Positions 43,490 through 55,617 are shown, counted from the stretch's first letter. The stretch: 64,000 nucleotides of DNA from Chachezhania sediminis (GCF_009765275.1 NZ_VOPH01000004.1:186001-250000), one strand, 5' to 3'. The notes: generated by a model from the sequence alone, not told the origin. Made by a program: numbers and translations.

Positions 43490-44235
43490 GCCGCGCCCTC
43501 GTCGGTTCCGTGCAGGGATTCTTCGGTCGGACGCGCGGTCTTGGCCCGCTTGATCAGCCAGGCCACGCCCAGCAGATCGCGGACGCCCACCAGCGCGCGC
43601 TGCAGGTTGTTGTATTTCGATGTGCCCGCCGACCGTTCGCGGTGGGTCACGTCGACATGGGCGACGGTCCAGCCATCGCGCGCAAAGAGCGCGGGAAGGT
43701 AGCGGTGCATGTGGTTGAAGAAGGGCAGCGCCAGGAAAGCCTCGCGCCGGAATGCCTTCAGCCCGCACCCGGTATCGCGCGTTCCATCGTTCAGCATCCA
43801 GGCCCGCACCTTGTTGGCCAGGCGCGAGCCCAGCTTCTTCGACGCGGTGTCCTGACGGTCGACCCGCTGACCAGCCACCAGCCCCAGCGAGGCCGGGGCG
43901 GCCGGGTCCAGCAGCGGCGCCACCAGGTTCGGGATTTCCGACGGGGGGTTCTGGCCGTCGCCGTCCAGCGTGCAGACGATATCGCCCGTGGCCAGCATAA
44001 CGCCGGAATGGACAGCGGCCGACTGACCGCCGGCCTTGGGGTGCTGGACCATCCGCAGCCAGGGCCGGCCCGGGGCCAGCGCGCGGATATTGGCGGCGGT
44101 GGCGTCGGACGATCCGTCATCGACCAGGATCAGCTCCATCCCCGGCAGGTCGGAACAGGCGGCCTCGATCTCGTGGACCATGGGGGCCACGTTCTCGGCC
44201 TCGTTGTGCATCGGGATGACGATGGAAACCTTCAA
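43486..44235 (-). CDS. GT2-family glycosyltransferase (polyprenyl-phosphate sugar synthase type)
   Basis: 249 residues from a TTG at 44235, with AAGG eight bases upstream; the next ATG would cut the first strand VSIVIPMHNEAENV. The GT-A fold shows ELILVDDGSSDATA, TLDGDGQNPPSEI (DxD metal site), and DTGCGLKAFRREAF, all as in dolichol-phosphate mannose synthase and ArnC. No membrane anchor is present. It should make the lipid-linked sugar used by the GT39 enzyme two genes downstream. First gene of a three-gene overlapping set. Confidence 0.9.
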   Translation of the reverse strand: MKVSIVIPMHNEAENVAPMVHEIEAACSDLPGMELILVDDGSSDATAANIRALAPGRPWLRMVQHPKAGGQSAAVHSGVMLATGDIVCTLDGDGQNPPSEIPNLVAPLLDPAAPASLGLVAGQRVDRQDTASKKLGSRLANKVRAWMLNDGTRDTGCGLKAFRREAFLALPFFNHMHRYLPALFARDGWTVAHVDVTHRERSAGTSKYNNLQRALVGVRDLLGVAWLIKRAKTARPTEESLHGTDEGAA

Positions 44236-44324
44236 GGGACAGGCCTTTGCCTTCTGGGATCGCGGGTTGGAAGTGCCGCAAGCCCGCCGGTTTGTAAAGG
44301 CCCGCGGCTCGGCGGAGGATCGCC

Positions 44325-45407
44325 CTAGGCCGCGTTGGGCGGTTCGTCGTCGCGATACCAGCGCTTTGGCACCGTGGTGATCAGCACGATGGCCGTGGTG
44401 ATCCGGACGATATGATGAACAGTCACGACCACGGGTGTCACGCCCAGCGACAGGGCGATCAGGCTCATCTCGGTTACGCCGCCGGGGGCATAGCTGACGA
44501 ACAGCGTTTCGGTCGAGATCGGCACGAACGGCGTCAGGGAAAAGGCGAAGACGCAGGCCAGGCCCAGCATGACCGCCAGGGTCAGCACGCCCAGCAGGAA
44601 GGCGTTCAGCAGTTGGCGCGGATTGGTCCGTGCGAAGGTCGCGCCCAGGCCGGTCCCCACCACCAGCTGCGAGAAGTGCAGAAGCCAGGACGGGCTGTGG
44701 GTATCCATCAGCCCGGTCGCATGACAGGCCGCGGACAGGATCATCGGGCCCAGCAGCATCGGCGCGGGCAGGTGGATCCGCACCGCCAGGGGCGCGCCGA
44801 TCAGCGCCACGGCGACGATCAGCACCACGTCCAGCGCGGTCCACGGTCCGACCGACAGCTGCTGGCCCGCTGCGCTGCCCACCGAATGGCCCGAGAAGAT
44901 CAGGAACAGCGTCGGCACGGTGATCACGACCAGCACGATCCGGACGAAGTGCTGGATCGTCAGCACCTGCACGTTGCCGCCCTGCTGTTCGCCGATGGTG
45001 ATTGCCTCGATCAATCCGCCGGGCATGGCAGAGAAGAAGGCGGTCGGCCCGTCGTATTTCCCGATGTAGCGAAAGATCGCGAAATTGGCGGCCTGGGTCA
45101 CCGCCACGAAGGGCAGCACCGCCAGAAGCGAGGGCCAGAGCGCCGGGATCTGGGAGGCGAGGTCCGTGGTAAAGCGCTGCCCGATCATGACACCGATCAC
45201 GCCGACGAACACCCGGCGCAGACCTTGCGGGAAGGCCGGCAACTGCCGGTCCATCGCGGTTGCAGCCATCGCGAAGACGCCCACGGACACCAGGCTGCCG
45301 ATCAGGAATGGCATCGGCCCGCCAAGGAAAAGGATGATGAAACCGCCCACCGATCCGGCAAGCAGAAGACCAACGACATTACGGGCAGTAAGAACAAGAG
45401 ACGTCAC
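44325..45407 (-). CDS. AbrB-family membrane protein (PF05145)
   Basis: About 360 residues from a GTG at 45407; a TTG further up would lengthen it by 16 codons, and no start has a good Shine-Dalgarno. Two similar halves of five or so helices each: SVGGFIILFLGGPMPFLIGS near the N-terminus and, in the second half, LPAPMLLGPMILSAA, with SAMPGGLIEAITIGE and YAPGGVTEMSLIALSLG as paired motifs. This is the AbrB/ammonia monooxygenase-like membrane family. It is unrelated to the DNA-binding AbrB. Function unknown; a transport role is likely. Divergent from the autotransporter gene. Confidence 0.87.
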   Translation of the reverse strand: MTSLVLTARNVVGLLLAGSVGGFIILFLGGPMPFLIGSLVSVGVFAMAATAMDRQLPAFPQGLRRVFVGVIGVMIGQRFTTDLASQIPALWPSLLAVLPFVAVTQAANFAIFRYIGKYDGPTAFFSAMPGGLIEAITIGEQQGGNVQVLTIQHFVRIVLVVITVPTLFLIFSGHSVGSAAGQQLSVGPWTALDVVLIVAVALIGAPLAVRIHLPAPMLLGPMILSAACHATGLMDTHSPSWLLHFSQLVVGTGLGATFARTNPRQLLNAFLLGVLTLAVMLGLACVFAFSLTPFVPISTETLFVSYAPGGVTEMSLIALSLGVTPVVVTVHHIVRITTAIVLITTVPKRWYRDDEPPNAA

Positions 45408-45560
45408 GGTCGGAGCTATGATCCTGACCGCGGTTCCTTGCAAGCGAAGATTTCCGCGCCCCGGTCCGGCCCCCGAACCGGGGCGCCGGCGCGTGCGTCG
45501 GGGGGCCGAATGCCCCGCGGCAGATGTCGGAGAACCCGAAAACACTGGCCGAAGTTCCGG

Positions 45561-45589
45561 TTGTCGGTGAAGCTGCCCATTCGTAGCTT
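45561..45589 (+). promoter_or_regulatory. Possible promoter of the autotransporter gene
   Basis: TTGTCG (45561-45566) and TAGCTT (45584-45589) with a 17-base spacer, about 100 bases before the start codon. Only moderate agreement with consensus. Confidence 0.3.
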
Positions 45590-45690
45590 CTGGACGGGGC
45601 GGCGAGGTCATGTGTTTTCCGGTCAAGAGTTCCGCCCTTCCACAAGAAGATCATGTCCGGAAAGGACAGGGACCCGAAGGGGGGATGGGG

Positions 45691-48600
45691 ATGGTCGTCA
45701 TGGCGCTTCAGGCAAGGCTCTTTTCATGCACGGCCCTGGTGGCGGCGGCATGGCTGGGCAGCAGTTCGCTTGTCCTGGCCGGACCTTCGACCCTGATCCA
45801 GGATCAGGGCGCGGACGGCATCGACGGCTACAGCGCCTTCTGGGAAGACGACCGGGACCAGAACGTGGCGCCCACGCCCGGTGCGGACGGTCCGGGGATC
45901 GATGTCACCTACCCGGGGGGCCCCGGCGGGGCCCTGACCGAGGGGGTTTTCCTGCAAAGCAGCGGCGGCACCGGCGGGGATGCCTATGAGCCGCAGAGTT
46001 ACACTTTCTATCCCGACCCCGCACCGGTCGATGGCCAGCCCGGCGGCGATGGCGGCACGATCACGGTGGTTGCTTCGGCCGACATCTCGGCCCCCGGAAA
46101 CGGTTCTCAGCCGGTCATGGGGATCGTGTCCAATGGCGGCAACGGGGGCGCAGGCCAGAATTTCGAGTTCGAGCAGACAGCGTCAGGGGACGGAGGCAAC
46201 GGTGGCAGCGTATCGCTGACCTTCGATGCGCCGGAAGCGACGGATGGCACGGCATCCGCACAGCCGCAGGTCGGCCAGCAGGTGACGGCGGGTGCAGAGA
46301 CCGTCACCGGCGTCACGGTTACCGCCAATGGCGGCATCGGGGGCAGTGCCGCGTCCTCGTCCAGCTTTGCGCCTGCGCAGGGCGGTGCGGGGGGCGATGG
46401 CGGCGACATCGCCGTGACCCTGAACGACGTCTATATCGGTGTGAACGACAACGGGTCCCGGTTCGGGATCCTGGCCCGCGCCAATGGCGGCGATGGCGGT
46501 GCGGGCGGTCCGGTGACCCGGCCGGCCGAGGCCACGTCGAATGGCGGCGACGGCGGACAGGGCGGGCAGGTCACGATCGACGTGGCTTCGGCCGCCAGGA
46601 TCCTGGCGGACAACGGCAATTCCAATGACCGGATCGTCGGCATCCTGGCCGAGGCCAATGGCGGCGCCGGCGGTGCGCCCGGCGCATATGCCTATGACAG
46701 CGCGGCCGGGGGCAGCCGGGGCGGCGGCAGCGTCGCGATCGGCAATGCCGGAACGGTCGAGACCGTCGGCATCGGTGGCTATGGCATCGTGGGCCAGTCC
46801 TTCGGCGGCGGTGGCGGAGCAGGCGGGTCCCCGTCCGTCGGGTTTTTCGAGGCGGCGGGGACCAGCGGCGGCGCCGGGGGTGCCGGTGGCGATGTCACCA
46901 TCGTCAACCGGACTGGCGGGACTGTGACGACCGCAGGCACGGGCTCGGCCGGGATCGTGGCACAGTCGGTCGCCGGCGGCGGCGGCAACGGTGCCCGAGC
47001 GGTCGGGATCGTATCCGTCGGCGGCAATGGCGGCAGTTCGGGCAATGGCGGCGGGGTCAGCGTGACCAATGCGGGCGCCGTGTCGACCGCGGGCCGGGGT
47101 GCCAGCGGCCTCATCGCGCTCAGCGCCGGTGGCGGTGGCGGCGTGGCCCTGGGGGCGGATGCGGCCGCGGCCGCGAAACAGCCCGCCGGTTCCGGCGGCA
47201 CCGCCGACGGGTTCTTCTTCGGGGGCGGCGGCGATGGCGGGGCCGGCGGCATCGGGGGCAATGTCGGCGTCAGCCAGACCGGCAGCATTGCCACCGAAGG
47301 CTCCAATTCGCACGGTCTTCAGGCGCTCAGCATCGGCGGCGGCGGCGGTGTCGGCGGCGGCAGCTTCGCCGGCGCTCCCTTCGTCGATGTGACTGTCGGC
47401 GGACAGGGTGGCGCAGGCGGCGATGCGGGACTGGTCCTGATCAATGACGGTATTGCCCAGCCGCCCGCGACCCCGCTGGGCGGGATCGAGACGCGCCGGG
47501 TCGGGTCCACCGGCATCCATGCCGCGTCCATCGGCGGCGGCGGCGGCGATGGCGGCGGGGCCTTCGGCGTGGGCGCGGGCCTCCCGGTCGACGGTATCTC
47601 GGTCGCGATCAGCGTGGCCGTCGGCGGGACCGGCGGCGCGGCCGGCAATGGCGGCGCGGTGGCGCTGAACAATGTCTCGACCGTCACCACATATGACGAC
47701 GATTCCATCGGGATCCTGGCCAAATCCGTCGGCGGCGGCGGCGGGGCCGGCGGGGCGGCCACATCCTATGCCGGAACGATTTCGGCCCGGGAGCTGAAGA
47801 CGACGGGTTTCTCGGTCTCTATCGGGGTCAGCGTCGGGGGCGACGGTACGGGCGGCGGCGACGGCGGGGTCGTGACGGTGAACAACTGGGCCCCGGTCAC
47901 CACCCATGGCGACCATTCCGTGGGGATCGAGGCGCATTCCATCGGCGGCGGCGGCGGCGTGGGGGCCAATGCGCTGGCCCATGCCTCGACCTACGGGATG
48001 GGCTATGGCGTGAATGCCGGGATCGACGTCGCCGTGGGCGGCAGCGGCGGCGTGGCCGGCGATGGCGGCCCCGTGACCCTGACCAGCACGCAGGCCGTGA
48101 CGACCACCGGCAATTATGCCGATGCTGTCGCTGCGCGGTCGGTTGGCGGTGGCGGCGGCCGGGGCGGCACCGGAACGACCTATTCGACCCCGGCCGAGTT
48201 TGTCTTTGGCAAGAGCAACACGATCAATGTGGGCATCGGCGGTGCGGGCGCGGGCGGCGGCGATGCCGGGACGGTCACGATCACCAATTCCGGTGCGATC
48301 GCCACGGCCGGCACCGACAGCCGCGGGATCCTGGCCCAGTCGGTCGGCGGCGGCGGCGGGGCCGGCGGCGGCGCCCAGGACGACGGCAATGCCACCCAGG
48401 CAACGGTTCAGGTCGCGGTCGGTCGCACCGGCGGCGGCGCGGGCAACGGAAACACCGTGACAGTCGCGAACCAGGCCGGCGGCACGATTGCCACGGCAAC
48501 CCATGGCGCATCCGGCATCATCGCCCAGTCGGTGGGCGGCGGCGGCGGGGTCGGCGGCACGGCGACCATCTCCAACACGTCCACCGGACTGGGCGGCGAC

Positions 48601-51600
48601 GCGGACACGGCCCGCACCGTGCTGGGCTTTGCCGACAAGATCTATCGCCTTTACGACAAGGCCGGGATCCTGCCGGAGAAGGCCTACCCGTCTTCGGTCG
48701 ACTTTTCCGTCGCGGTTGGCGGGTCGGGCGGTTCGGCCGGGAACGGTGGGTCGGTGATCGTTGAAAACGATGCGGCGATATCCACCGCAGGCGACCGGGC
48801 CAATGCGATCCTGGCGCAGTCCATCGGCGGCGGCGGCGGTGTGGCCGGCGCGGCCTCGGCCGCGGACGAGATCACGGGCGGCAATGTCGTGGTGGGCAGC
48901 GATGGTGGTGCTGGCGGCAGCGGCGGCAGCGTTTACGTCGGCAACAGCGCTGCGCTGTCGACGCAGGGCAACTTTTCCATGGGCGTTCTGGCGCAGTCTG
49001 TCGGCGGCGGTGGCGGCATCGGCGGGACGACGACCACTTCCGGCTCGCTCGTGAAGACCACGGCGCTGTCGGTGCGGATCGGCGGCAATGCCGGCGAAGG
49101 CTCGCCCGCGGACGAGGTCACCATCAAGAACAGCGGCGATGTCCAGACGCAGGGCCATTATGCCTATGGTCTGGCCGCGCAATCCATCGGCGGTGGCGGC
49201 GGTCTGCAATTCACCAACATCCAGAAGATCGACAAGGGTGGCAATGCGCAGACGGTCAAGGCACCGGTCTACGCCATGCCGGGCAAGCCTTCGGCCGCGG
49301 GCGGCGGATCCGGGGACGGGACCGTCGGCATCTCCTATGGCCTGGGCGGCACCGGCGGCGGCGGCGGGGTGGGCGGAGCGGTCAGCATCATCAACAGCGG
49401 CAACATCGTGTCCGGGGGGGACGAGGCTTTCGGCATCCTGGCCCAGTCCATCGGCGGCGGCGGTGGTGTCGGCGGCAGTGCGTCGGAATTCCTGAACGGT
49501 GCCTCCGACGCCAATGCAGGCAAGGGTGGGGCGGGCGGCAATGGGGCCGATGTCGGCATCACGCTGGAGGCGGGCAGTGCGATCACCACCCGTGGCACCG
49601 GGTCCAGCGCCGTGGTTGCACAGTCCATCGGCGGCGGTGGCGGTCATGTCGGCGGCGGGCAGAATGCCCAGACCCAGAACACCCAGCCGTCGATCACATG
49701 GGCCACCGATGGCCTGGCGGGGCAGGTCTCGATCACCACGGCCGAAGGGGCGGCGCCGTCGATCACCACCACCGGCTATGGCGCCCACGGGATCTTTGCA
49801 CAGTCCAGTTCGGGCTTCGGCGGTAGCTACGGCACCTTTATGGGGATGCTGTCGGCCACAGACCTGACCCGGGCGGAGTTTCTGGGCGACGGTTTCGCAT
49901 CCGCCACCAAGGGCATCACCATCGACTATAACGGGTCGATCCGGGCCACTGGCGAAGGCGCGGTCGCGATCTATGCCGAGGCCACGCAATTGAACAGCGG
50001 CAGCAATGCCAACCAGTACGGCGACGGACCGCTGCCGCACGATTTCTATGGCGACAATCCCAGTGCCGGCAGCGAAGGCAACGGCCAGATCGCGATCACG
50101 GTCGACGGCACGATCGCCGGGGGATCGGGCAACCGCGGCGCGGGCATCGCGCTGGTCGGCGGGCGGGGCAATACGATCGATATCGCCGGCGGCACCGTTT
50201 CCGCCGGGGATGGCGGCTTTGCCATCGCGGCGACCGATCCGCTGTTTCTGGGGCCGGGTGTGCCGGATGCGCTGGCCTATAACCTCTATGTCCGGAACGC
50301 GGGCACCGTCACCGGCAATGTCGATCTGGGTTATGGCAGCAACTGGTTCGAAAACTCCGGCACCTTCAATGCAGGAGAGTATGTCACCATCGATGGCGCG
50401 CCCCGCTGGGGGACGCTGTTCAGGAACGTGGTGATCGGCGGGGATGCGCGGGTGACGGGCACGTCCTCGAGCACCGACTGGTTCACCAATTCCGGCACGT
50501 TGAGCGTCGCGGGCACCGGCACGGTCGGCACCAGCAGCTTCGTCACGTCGATGTTCAACCAGTCGGCAGAGGGCACCATGATCGTCGACGTTGACCAGTC
50601 CGCGGGCATATCGGACGTGCTGTCGGTCAAAGGCGATGCCAGGCTGGCCGGGACGGTGACGCCGAACCTGATCGGCCTGGCCGTGGGGGGACAGCCCGCG
50701 GACGCGTCCTATACCTTCTTCCAGGCAAAGACGATCGATGCCGGGGATCTGCAGGTGGCAGACACCATCGCCGCGCGGTTTTCGCTGAATGTCGAACTGT
50801 CCAGCATCGGGCTGAAGGTCGACGCGCTTCAGTTCGACACCGAAGACCTGGTCGAACCGGGTGCCCGGGCCGTGGCACAGCACCTTGACCGGATCGTGGC
50901 CAGCGGGCAGCCGTCGGACCTAAACGACTTCATGGCCTCGCAGGCCAGCATCGCCACCGGTGGCTTGTCGACCTATTCGGCCAATTTCACGAACACACTG
51001 AACGATGCAGGTCTGCATACCGCCAACACGCTGGCCCCGATCCAGTCGGCCGCGCGTAACGACCAGCTTCATTCCTGCCCCGTCTTCGTGGGCGAAACGG
51101 CGGCCCTGACCGAAACCAACTGTTTCTATACTCGCGGGATCGGCGGCCATATCGACGGGAAAAGCGCGGTGGGCGGCGCCACCTACAAGACCAGATGGAA
51201 CGAGATGGCCATCGGTGGCCAGACCGAGGTCTGGGACGGCGTCTTTCTGGGCGGGATGGTCAGCTATGGCAGTGCCGACACGACCCGCAGCGACGGGCGC
51301 ATCAGTTCGGACACCGATGCTGTCTCGGTCGGGGGCGTGGTGAAGGTCCTGCCGACCAGCAAGCTGCAATTCGCCTTCTCGGGCGTCTATACGCGGAATT
51401 CGATCGAGACGGACCGCACGACCGACAGTGGCGCGGTGGCGAAGTCGAACTTCGACACGACCACCATCGGGCTGCGGGCGCGGGCGTCCTATTACGGCGA
51501 CATGGGGGCGTTCTATCTGAAGCCGACCTTCGATCTGGACGCCGTCCGCGTCGACATCCCGGCCTATTCGGAAACCGGGGCAGGCGCGATGAACCTGCAC

Positions 51601-51939
51601 TTCGGTGCCGCCGACGACTGGCAGTTCGCCGCCACGCCGATGCTGGAACTGGGCAAGCGTATCGAGGGCCGCAAGGGCACCTTCCGCGCCTTCGGACGGC
51701 TGGGCGCCAGCTTCTGGAGCTCTCAGAACCTGGCACAGAACGTGGTCTTCGAAGGCACGCCCGCGGGTATTCCGGGCTTCACCGTCGGGGGTGGCGGGTC
51801 GTCCAATTACGGTATCGGTGCGCTGGGGGCCGAATATGTCGGAAAGACGGGCCTCAGCTACGAGGCGCGGGTGACGTTCCAGGGCAACAGCGACGTGTCG
51901 GACACGGCCTTTACCGCGCGCCTTCGCTACGACTTCTGA
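45691..51939 (+). CDS. Giant autotransporter with glycine-cluster repeats
   Basis: 2,082 residues from the ATG at 45691 (AAGGGGGG six bases upstream; nearby ATGs at 45685 and 45700 differ by a few residues). A signal peptide ends at SLVLA. The passenger, to about residue 1,800, is Gly/Ala/Thr/Val-rich. From about 365 to 1,380 it holds 16 copies of a motif like [15 protein letters not shown], spaced on average 65-70 residues, each followed by short beta strands such as VTIVNSGAI; this fits a long beta-helix. Residues about 1,813-2,082 form the autotransporter barrel, ending in the typical aromatic FTARLRYDF. It should be a surface adhesin or similar. Only two cysteines are evident (CPVFVG and NCFYT), at the linker before the barrel. 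Confidence 0.93.
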   Translation: MVVMALQARLFSCTALVAAAWLGSSSLVLAGPSTLIQDQGADGIDGYSAFWEDDRDQNVAPTPGADGPGIDVTYPGGPGGALTEGVFLQSSGGTGGDAYEPQSYTFYPDPAPVDGQPGGDGGTITVVASADISAPGNGSQPVMGIVSNGGNGGAGQNFEFEQTASGDGGNGGSVSLTFDAPEATDGTASAQPQVGQQVTAGAETVTGVTVTANGGIGGSAASSSSFAPAQGGAGGDGGDIAVTLNDVYIGVNDNGSRFGILARANGGDGGAGGPVTRPAEATSNGGDGGQGGQVTIDVASAARILADNGNSNDRIVGILAEANGGAGGAPGAYAYDSAAGGSRGGGSVAIGNAGTVETVGIGGYGIVGQSFGGGGGAGGSPSVGFFEAAGTSGGAGGAGGDVTIVNRTGGTVTTAGTGSAGIVAQSVAGGGGNGARAVGIVSVGGNGGSSGNGGGVSVTNAGAVSTAGRGASGLIALSAGGGGGVALGADAAAAAKQPAGSGGTADGFFFGGGGDGGAGGIGGNVGVSQTGSIATEGSNSHGLQALSIGGGGGVGGGSFAGAPFVDVTVGGQGGAGGDAGLVLINDGIAQPPATPLGGIETRRVGSTGIHAASIGGGGGDGGGAFGVGAGLPVDGISVAISVAVGGTGGAAGNGGAVALNNVSTVTTYDDDSIGILAKSVGGGGGAGGAATSYAGTISARELKTTGFSVSIGVSVGGDGTGGGDGGVVTVNNWAPVTTHGDHSVGIEAHSIGGGGGVGANALAHASTYGMGYGVNAGIDVAVGGSGGVAGDGGPVTLTSTQAVTTTGNYADAVAARSVGGGGGRGGTGTTYSTPAEFVFGKSNTINVGIGGAGAGGGDAGTVTITNSGAIATAGTDSRGILAQSVGGGGGAGGGAQDDGNATQATVQVAVGRTGGGAGNGNTVTVANQAGGTIATATHGASGIIAQSVGGGGGVGGTATISNTSTGLGGDADTARTVLGFADKIYRLYDKAGILPEKAYPSSVDFSVAVGGSGGSAGNGGSVIVENDAAISTAGDRANAILAQSIGGGGGVAGAASAADEITGGNVVVGSDGGAGGSGGSVYVGNSAALSTQGNFSMGVLAQSVGGGGGIGGTTTTSGSLVKTTALSVRIGGNAGEGSPADEVTIKNSGDVQTQGHYAYGLAAQSIGGGGGLQFTNIQKIDKGGNAQTVKAPVYAMPGKPSAAGGGSGDGTVGISYGLGGTGGGGGVGGAVSIINSGNIVSGGDEAFGILAQSIGGGGGVGGSASEFLNGASDANAGKGGAGGNGADVGITLEAGSAITTRGTGSSAVVAQSIGGGGGHVGGGQNAQTQNTQPSITWATDGLAGQVSITTAEGAAPSITTTGYGAHGIFAQSSSGFGGSYGTFMGMLSATDLTRAEFLGDGFASATKGITIDYNGSIRATGEGAVAIYAEATQLNSGSNANQYGDGPLPHDFYGDNPSAGSEGNGQIAITVDGTIAGGSGNRGAGIALVGGRGNTIDIAGGTVSAGDGGFAIAATDPLFLGPGVPDALAYNLYVRNAGTVTGNVDLGYGSNWFENSGTFNAGEYVTIDGAPRWGTLFRNVVIGGDARVTGTSSSTDWFTNSGTLSVAGTGTVGTSSFVTSMFNQSAEGTMIVDVDQSAGISDVLSVKGDARLAGTVTPNLIGLAVGGQPADASYTFFQAKTIDAGDLQVADTIAARFSLNVELSSIGLKVDALQFDTEDLVEPGARAVAQHLDRIVASGQPSDLNDFMASQASIATGGLSTYSANFTNTLNDAGLHTANTLAPIQSAARNDQLHSCPVFVGETAALTETNCFYTRGIGGHIDGKSAVGGATYKTRWNEMAIGGQTEVWDGVFLGGMVSYGSADTTRSDGRISSDTDAVSVGGVVKVLPTSKLQFAFSGVYTRNSIETDRTTDSGAVAKSNFDTTTIGLRARASYYGDMGAFYLKPTFDLDAVRVDIPAYSETGAGAMNLHFGAADDWQFAATPMLELGKRIEGRKGTFRAFGRLGASFWSSQNLAQNVVFEGTPAGIPGFTVGGGGSSNYGIGALGAEYVGKTGLSYEARVTFQGNSDVSDTAFTARLRYDF

Positions 51940-51979
51940 AGGCGGGGAGCGGCGTCCCTGGGCGAGGCCGTTCCCCCTT

Positions 51980-54391
51980 TCACCGGTCGCCGGCGAAGAC
52001 CTTCAGCAGTTCGGACGGTGGCAGGCGATAAAGCCTGAGCGCGGGCAGCGCCGCCGCCAGGGCCCCGGTTGCCAGCGCCAGCAGGAACAGCCGCAGCCAG
52101 TCGGCGGGGAAAAGGTACATGGGCAGGCGCCAGCCGAAGGCCTCGACATTGATCACGGCCAGCAGGGCCCAGGCCAGAAGCAGCCCGACCGGCAGCGCCA
52201 GCAGGGCGGTGACTGCGGACAGGGCGACGCTGCGCAGGATTTCCAGACGGGCCAGCCTGCCGCGGGTCATCCCCATGGCCCAGAGCGGCGCGATTTGCGG
52301 CAGGCGGCGGGTCCAGAGCGTGAAGAGACTGGTCAGGATCGCGAACCCCGCGACCCCCAGGGTCAGCGCGTTCAGCGCGCCGGTCACGACGAAGGTCTTG
52401 TCGAAGATGCCGATGGATGCGGCCTTCAGACCGGCCTGATCGACGACCGCGTCCGGGGGAAGGGCAAAGGTCCGGGCCAGATCGTCCGCGATCCGGGGCG
52501 CCGTTCCCGGGACCGCGCGCACGCCCATCTGACGGAACGGCAGATCCGGGCGCAGGCTTTCCAGCAGGGGCAGGGCGACGATGGCCTGATCGCCCGGGTT
52601 GCCGTAATCGGAATAGACCCCGGCGACCGGCAGGCGCAGCGTTGGCGTCAGGTTCACGCTGTCCCCGGGCCAAAGGTCGAGCCGCCGTGCCATCTGTTCG
52701 TTCAGCAGGATCGCCTGGCCTCTATGGACGCGGGGCCAGGCGTCGTCGCCAATCGCGACCAGCGGCCAATTCCGGGCATAGACCGGGTCGTCGACGATCC
52801 CGTACAGGCGCAGGGGCACGCCGTCCCGGTCGAAGGTCGCGGAACGGATCGGCAGCACCGCCTCGACCCGCGGCGCCAACCACTCGGCCATGGCCTGCGC
52901 CTCGGCATCGGTCGCGGCGGTGACATAGAGGTCGGAGGCAAGGCGCTGATCCAGCCAGCCGGTGAAGGTCTGCCGGAAGCTGGAGACCATGGTGCCCACG
53001 CCCACATTGGTCGCCAGCGCCAGCAGCAGGGCCATCAGGGCCAGCGAGAGTCCCGGTACCTGTGCGCGCATGTCGGCCCACAGCCACTGGGCCACCGGCC
53101 GCCGGGCAAGATGCGCGGCGGTGGCCGTGACGAGCCCCAGCAGCGGCGGGACCAGCGCCGCGGCGCCCAGCAGCAGGCCGCCCAGCAGGGCAAAGCCCGC
53201 GATCAGCCCGTCGAAGCGCCAGACCGCGACGATGCCAGCCAGGGGCAGCAGCAGGGCGGCCAGAATCTGGATCCGGGCGCTGCGCCGCGCGCGGGCGACC
53301 CAGCCGGCGGTGGTGGCCCCTTCAAGGATCGGCATGGTCGCCAGCCGCCCCAGCGCCTGCGCCCCGGCCAGACCCGTGCCGGCCAGTGTCATGCCAAGCC
53401 CCGCGAGCGCCCAGAGGGGCCGGAAGGACAGCCCGCCGCTGACCGGGGCGCCGTAAAGGCCGCGCAGGCTGGCGGCGACGTCCGGCAGAAGCGCTGCGGC
53501 GATCAGGTAGCCCAGCACAAGGCCCAGAAGCCCGGCGGTCAGGGCCATCAGCGCCAGTTCCGCCGCCAGGCACAACGACAGGGTGCGGACGGGCACGCCA
53601 AGGGCGCGCAATGTGCGGAAGACCGGGCGGCGCTGTTCGAAGGACAGGCCTATGGCGCCATGGACGATGAAAAGCCCCACCGCGAAGGCGAGAAGCCCGA
53701 AGGCCGTCAGATTCAGGTGGAAGCTGTCGGTCAGCCGGGCGGTGTCGGCCGCGGCTGCGCCGCGCTGTTCGATGCGCAGGTCGGGGGCCAGTTCCACAAG
53801 GGGCGCCAGCCCCATGGGCTGGTCCGGCAGGATCAGCAGCTTCGTCAGGGCGCCGGGACGGTCCAGCAGGCGTTCCGCCACCGCGATGTCGGTCAGAAGC
53901 GTGCCGGGCGGGATGGACGTGCTGGGACGGATTTCCGGCATGTCATCGGCACCCTCCAGCCGCGAGGCGGTCTCGGGATGGGCGAAGATCAGGCCGGCAC
54001 CGGTCAGGAAACCGGTCAGTCCGTCCGGATCGTCGGGGCCCGGGGTGACGGGCAGCACCGGGTAGGACAGGATGTCGATCCCGGTGACCGTGACCCAGGT
54101 GCCGCCAATCCGGGCGCGATCCTCCAGCACCGGGGCCAGCTGCCAGCCGGCCCGGCGCAGGCGGACATAGTCGTCCAGCGCAATGTGTCCCGTGGCCGAC
54201 ACCAGCGACGGCAGCGTGCCCGATCCCAGCGCGGCGTCGGCGCGGGCATAGGCGCTGCGCGCCTCGCCATTGATGGCCTGCACCGCGGACCACAGCGCCG
54301 TGGCCAGTGCCAGTCCGGCGAGCAAGGTCACCAGCTGCACCGGCTGGCGGCGCCAGTGGGACAGCAGCGCGGACAGGACCGTGCGGATCAT
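51980..54391 (-). CDS. ABC transporter permease, FtsX/MacB family
   Basis: 803 residues with the double-FtsX layout: N-terminal helix ([19 protein letters not shown]), periplasmic domain, a first block of helices near 240-440 ([20 protein letters not shown]), further helices and a second periplasmic domain, then a final block near 690-790 ([40 protein letters not shown]). [18 protein letters not shown] is the FtsX coupling region. It works with the ATPase encoded just upstream (ATGA overlap), probably in lipid or lipoprotein extraction or export. No periplasmic partner gene is present. Confidence 0.9.
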   Translation of the reverse strand: MIRTVLSALLSHWRRQPVQLVTLLAGLALATALWSAVQAINGEARSAYARADAALGSGTLPSLVSATGHIALDDYVRLRRAGWQLAPVLEDRARIGGTWVTVTGIDILSYPVLPVTPGPDDPDGLTGFLTGAGLIFAHPETASRLEGADDMPEIRPSTSIPPGTLLTDIAVAERLLDRPGALTKLLILPDQPMGLAPLVELAPDLRIEQRGAAAADTARLTDSFHLNLTAFGLLAFAVGLFIVHGAIGLSFEQRRPVFRTLRALGVPVRTLSLCLAAELALMALTAGLLGLVLGYLIAAALLPDVAASLRGLYGAPVSGGLSFRPLWALAGLGMTLAGTGLAGAQALGRLATMPILEGATTAGWVARARRSARIQILAALLLPLAGIVAVWRFDGLIAGFALLGGLLLGAAALVPPLLGLVTATAAHLARRPVAQWLWADMRAQVPGLSLALMALLLALATNVGVGTMVSSFRQTFTGWLDQRLASDLYVTAATDAEAQAMAEWLAPRVEAVLPIRSATFDRDGVPLRLYGIVDDPVYARNWPLVAIGDDAWPRVHRGQAILLNEQMARRLDLWPGDSVNLTPTLRLPVAGVYSDYGNPGDQAIVALPLLESLRPDLPFRQMGVRAVPGTAPRIADDLARTFALPPDAVVDQAGLKAASIGIFDKTFVVTGALNALTLGVAGFAILTSLFTLWTRRLPQIAPLWAMGMTRGRLARLEILRSVALSAVTALLALPVGLLLAWALLAVINVEAFGWRLPMYLFPADWLRLFLLALATGALAAALPALRLYRLPPSELLKVFAGDR

Positions 54392-55038
54392 CCCAGCCGG
54401 CCGCGGCTCAGGTGGATATGGGCGCCAAGCGTGGCCGCGATCCGGGGCGAATGGGTCGCCAGAAAAAGGGCCGTGCCGGTTTCGGTCACCAGTTCGCGCA
54501 AAAGCTCCATCACCCGGTCGCCGGTGACCTCGTCCAGGCTGCCGGTGGGTTCGTCGGCCAGAAGCAGTCGTGGTCGCAGTGCCAGCGCGCGGCCGATGGC
54601 GACCCGCTGCTGCTGCCCGCCGGACAGCTGTTCGGGGTATCGTTCCAGCAGATCCGTCAGGCCCAGGCGGTCGGCCAGGTGGCGGGTGCGGTCCGGTTCC
54701 TCGCGATCCGCCAGACGGGCATGAAGCGCGAGGTTGGCACCTACGGTCAGCGAGGGGACAAGGTTGAACTGCTGGAACACCACCGCGATCGTGGTCCGCC
54801 GCAAGGCGGCCCGGGCGGCGTCGTCCAGGGGCGAAAGGGGGGCGCCGTCGATGCGGATTTCCCCGCCGTCGAAGTGGTCGAGGGCGGCGGCCAGGTGCAG
54901 AAGCGTGCTTTTCCCGCTGCCGCTTTCGCCCGTCAGCGCCAGGCTTTGCCCTGCGTCCAGCGTCAGCGAGATGCCGTCCAGCACGGGCGCGGGCGCACCG
55001 GGATAGGTCTTGGTCAGGTCGTCGATGGTCAGCAGCAC
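54388..55038 (-). CDS. ABC transporter ATP-binding protein, MacB/LolD type
   Basis: 216 residues from a GTG at 55038 with GGGG eight bases upstream; an ATG at 55074 has no ribosome binding site. Walker A is [13 protein letters not shown]-loop [18 protein letters not shown], signature [15 protein letters not shown], Walker [14 protein letters not shown], and the H-loop [17 protein letters not shown] is typical of the LolD/MacB branch. It powers the permease whose gene overlaps its stop codon. Confidence 0.93.
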   Translation of the reverse strand: MLLTIDDLTKTYPGAPAPVLDGISLTLDAGQSLALTGESGSGKSTLLHLAAALDHFDGGEIRIDGAPLSPLDDAARAALRRTTIAVVFQQFNLVPSLTVGANLALHARLADREEPDRTRHLADRLGLTDLLERYPEQLSGGQQQRVAIGRALALRPRLLLADEPTGSLDEVTGDRVMELLRELVTETGTALFLATHSPRIAATLGAHIHLSRGRLG

Positions 55039-55182
55039 GCTTGGGCCCCGGTCGGTTCCGTCGAGTGGAAACATTGGGGCCGGGGCCGGGATTGTCCACC
55101 GCGCTGATGCCGCGGGCGGGGGTCGACCTTGGAACCCGCATTGACTATCAGAACCGGCAGTCGGCGACAGGCGGAGAGCGAC

Positions 55183-55617
55183 ATGGGACTGACAGAACAG
55201 ATCATGTGGGGCAGCGCGGTGCTGGTCCTTTGCATCGTGAACCACGTGTTCGGGATCGGCATCGCCATGCGGCTGCTGATGAAGATCGCGAAGGACAAGG
55301 ACCATCCCTGGCTGCGGGACACCCTGTTCCTACTGGTGGCTGTCGGCGCGGTCACACTGCTGCACGTGATCGAGGTCTGGATCTGGGCCGGCGCAATGAT
55401 GTGGGAAGACCTGTTCAAGTCGCTGAGCGAGGCGATCTATTTCTCGCTGGTGACCTATACGACCGTGGGTTACGGCGACGTGGTCGTGGGCCCCGAGGCG
55501 CGCGTCTTTGCGGCTTTCGCGGCCATGACCGGGGCGCTGAGCTTCGGGATCTCGACCGCGTTCCTTGTGACCTACATCTCCAAGCTGAGCCGCGCGGGCG
55601 GGCCGAGCTGGTCCTAG
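55183..55617 (+). CDS. Two-helix potassium-channel-like protein (Ion_trans_2)
   Basis: 144 residues from the ATG at 55183 with GGAG upstream. Helices at about 10-30 and 50-70 precede a pore region: AIYFSLVTYTTVGYGDVVVG, containing the K+ selectivity filter TVGYGD, and a final helix (VFAAFAAMTGALSFGISTAF). A tetramer would form a K+ channel; there is no regulatory domain. Its stop codon TAG is made by the left CTAG of a MITE-like element, so the last residues may have been altered by the insertion. Confidence 0.85.
   Translation: MGLTEQIMWGSAVLVLCIVNHVFGIGIAMRLLMKIAKDKDHPWLRDTLFLLVAVGAVTLLHVIEVWIWAGAMMWEDLFKSLSEAIYFSLVTYTTVGYGDVVVGPEARVFAAFAAMTGALSFGISTAFLVTYISKLSRAGGPSWS

Noticed and set aside
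46700-49830. CRISPR-like regular repeats
   Set aside because: The regular units are protein-coding glycine clusters in one continuous frame with a signal peptide and barrel; spacers are not unique non-coding sequences and no cas gene is present.
46183-50883. A 1,566-codon open frame antisense to the autotransporter gene
   Set aside because: It exists because the sense strand repeats GGC/GCC-rich codons that lack stops when read backwards. Its composition (Asp/Arg/Ala/Gly repeats) mirrors the sense repeats and no ribosome binding site or family match is seen.
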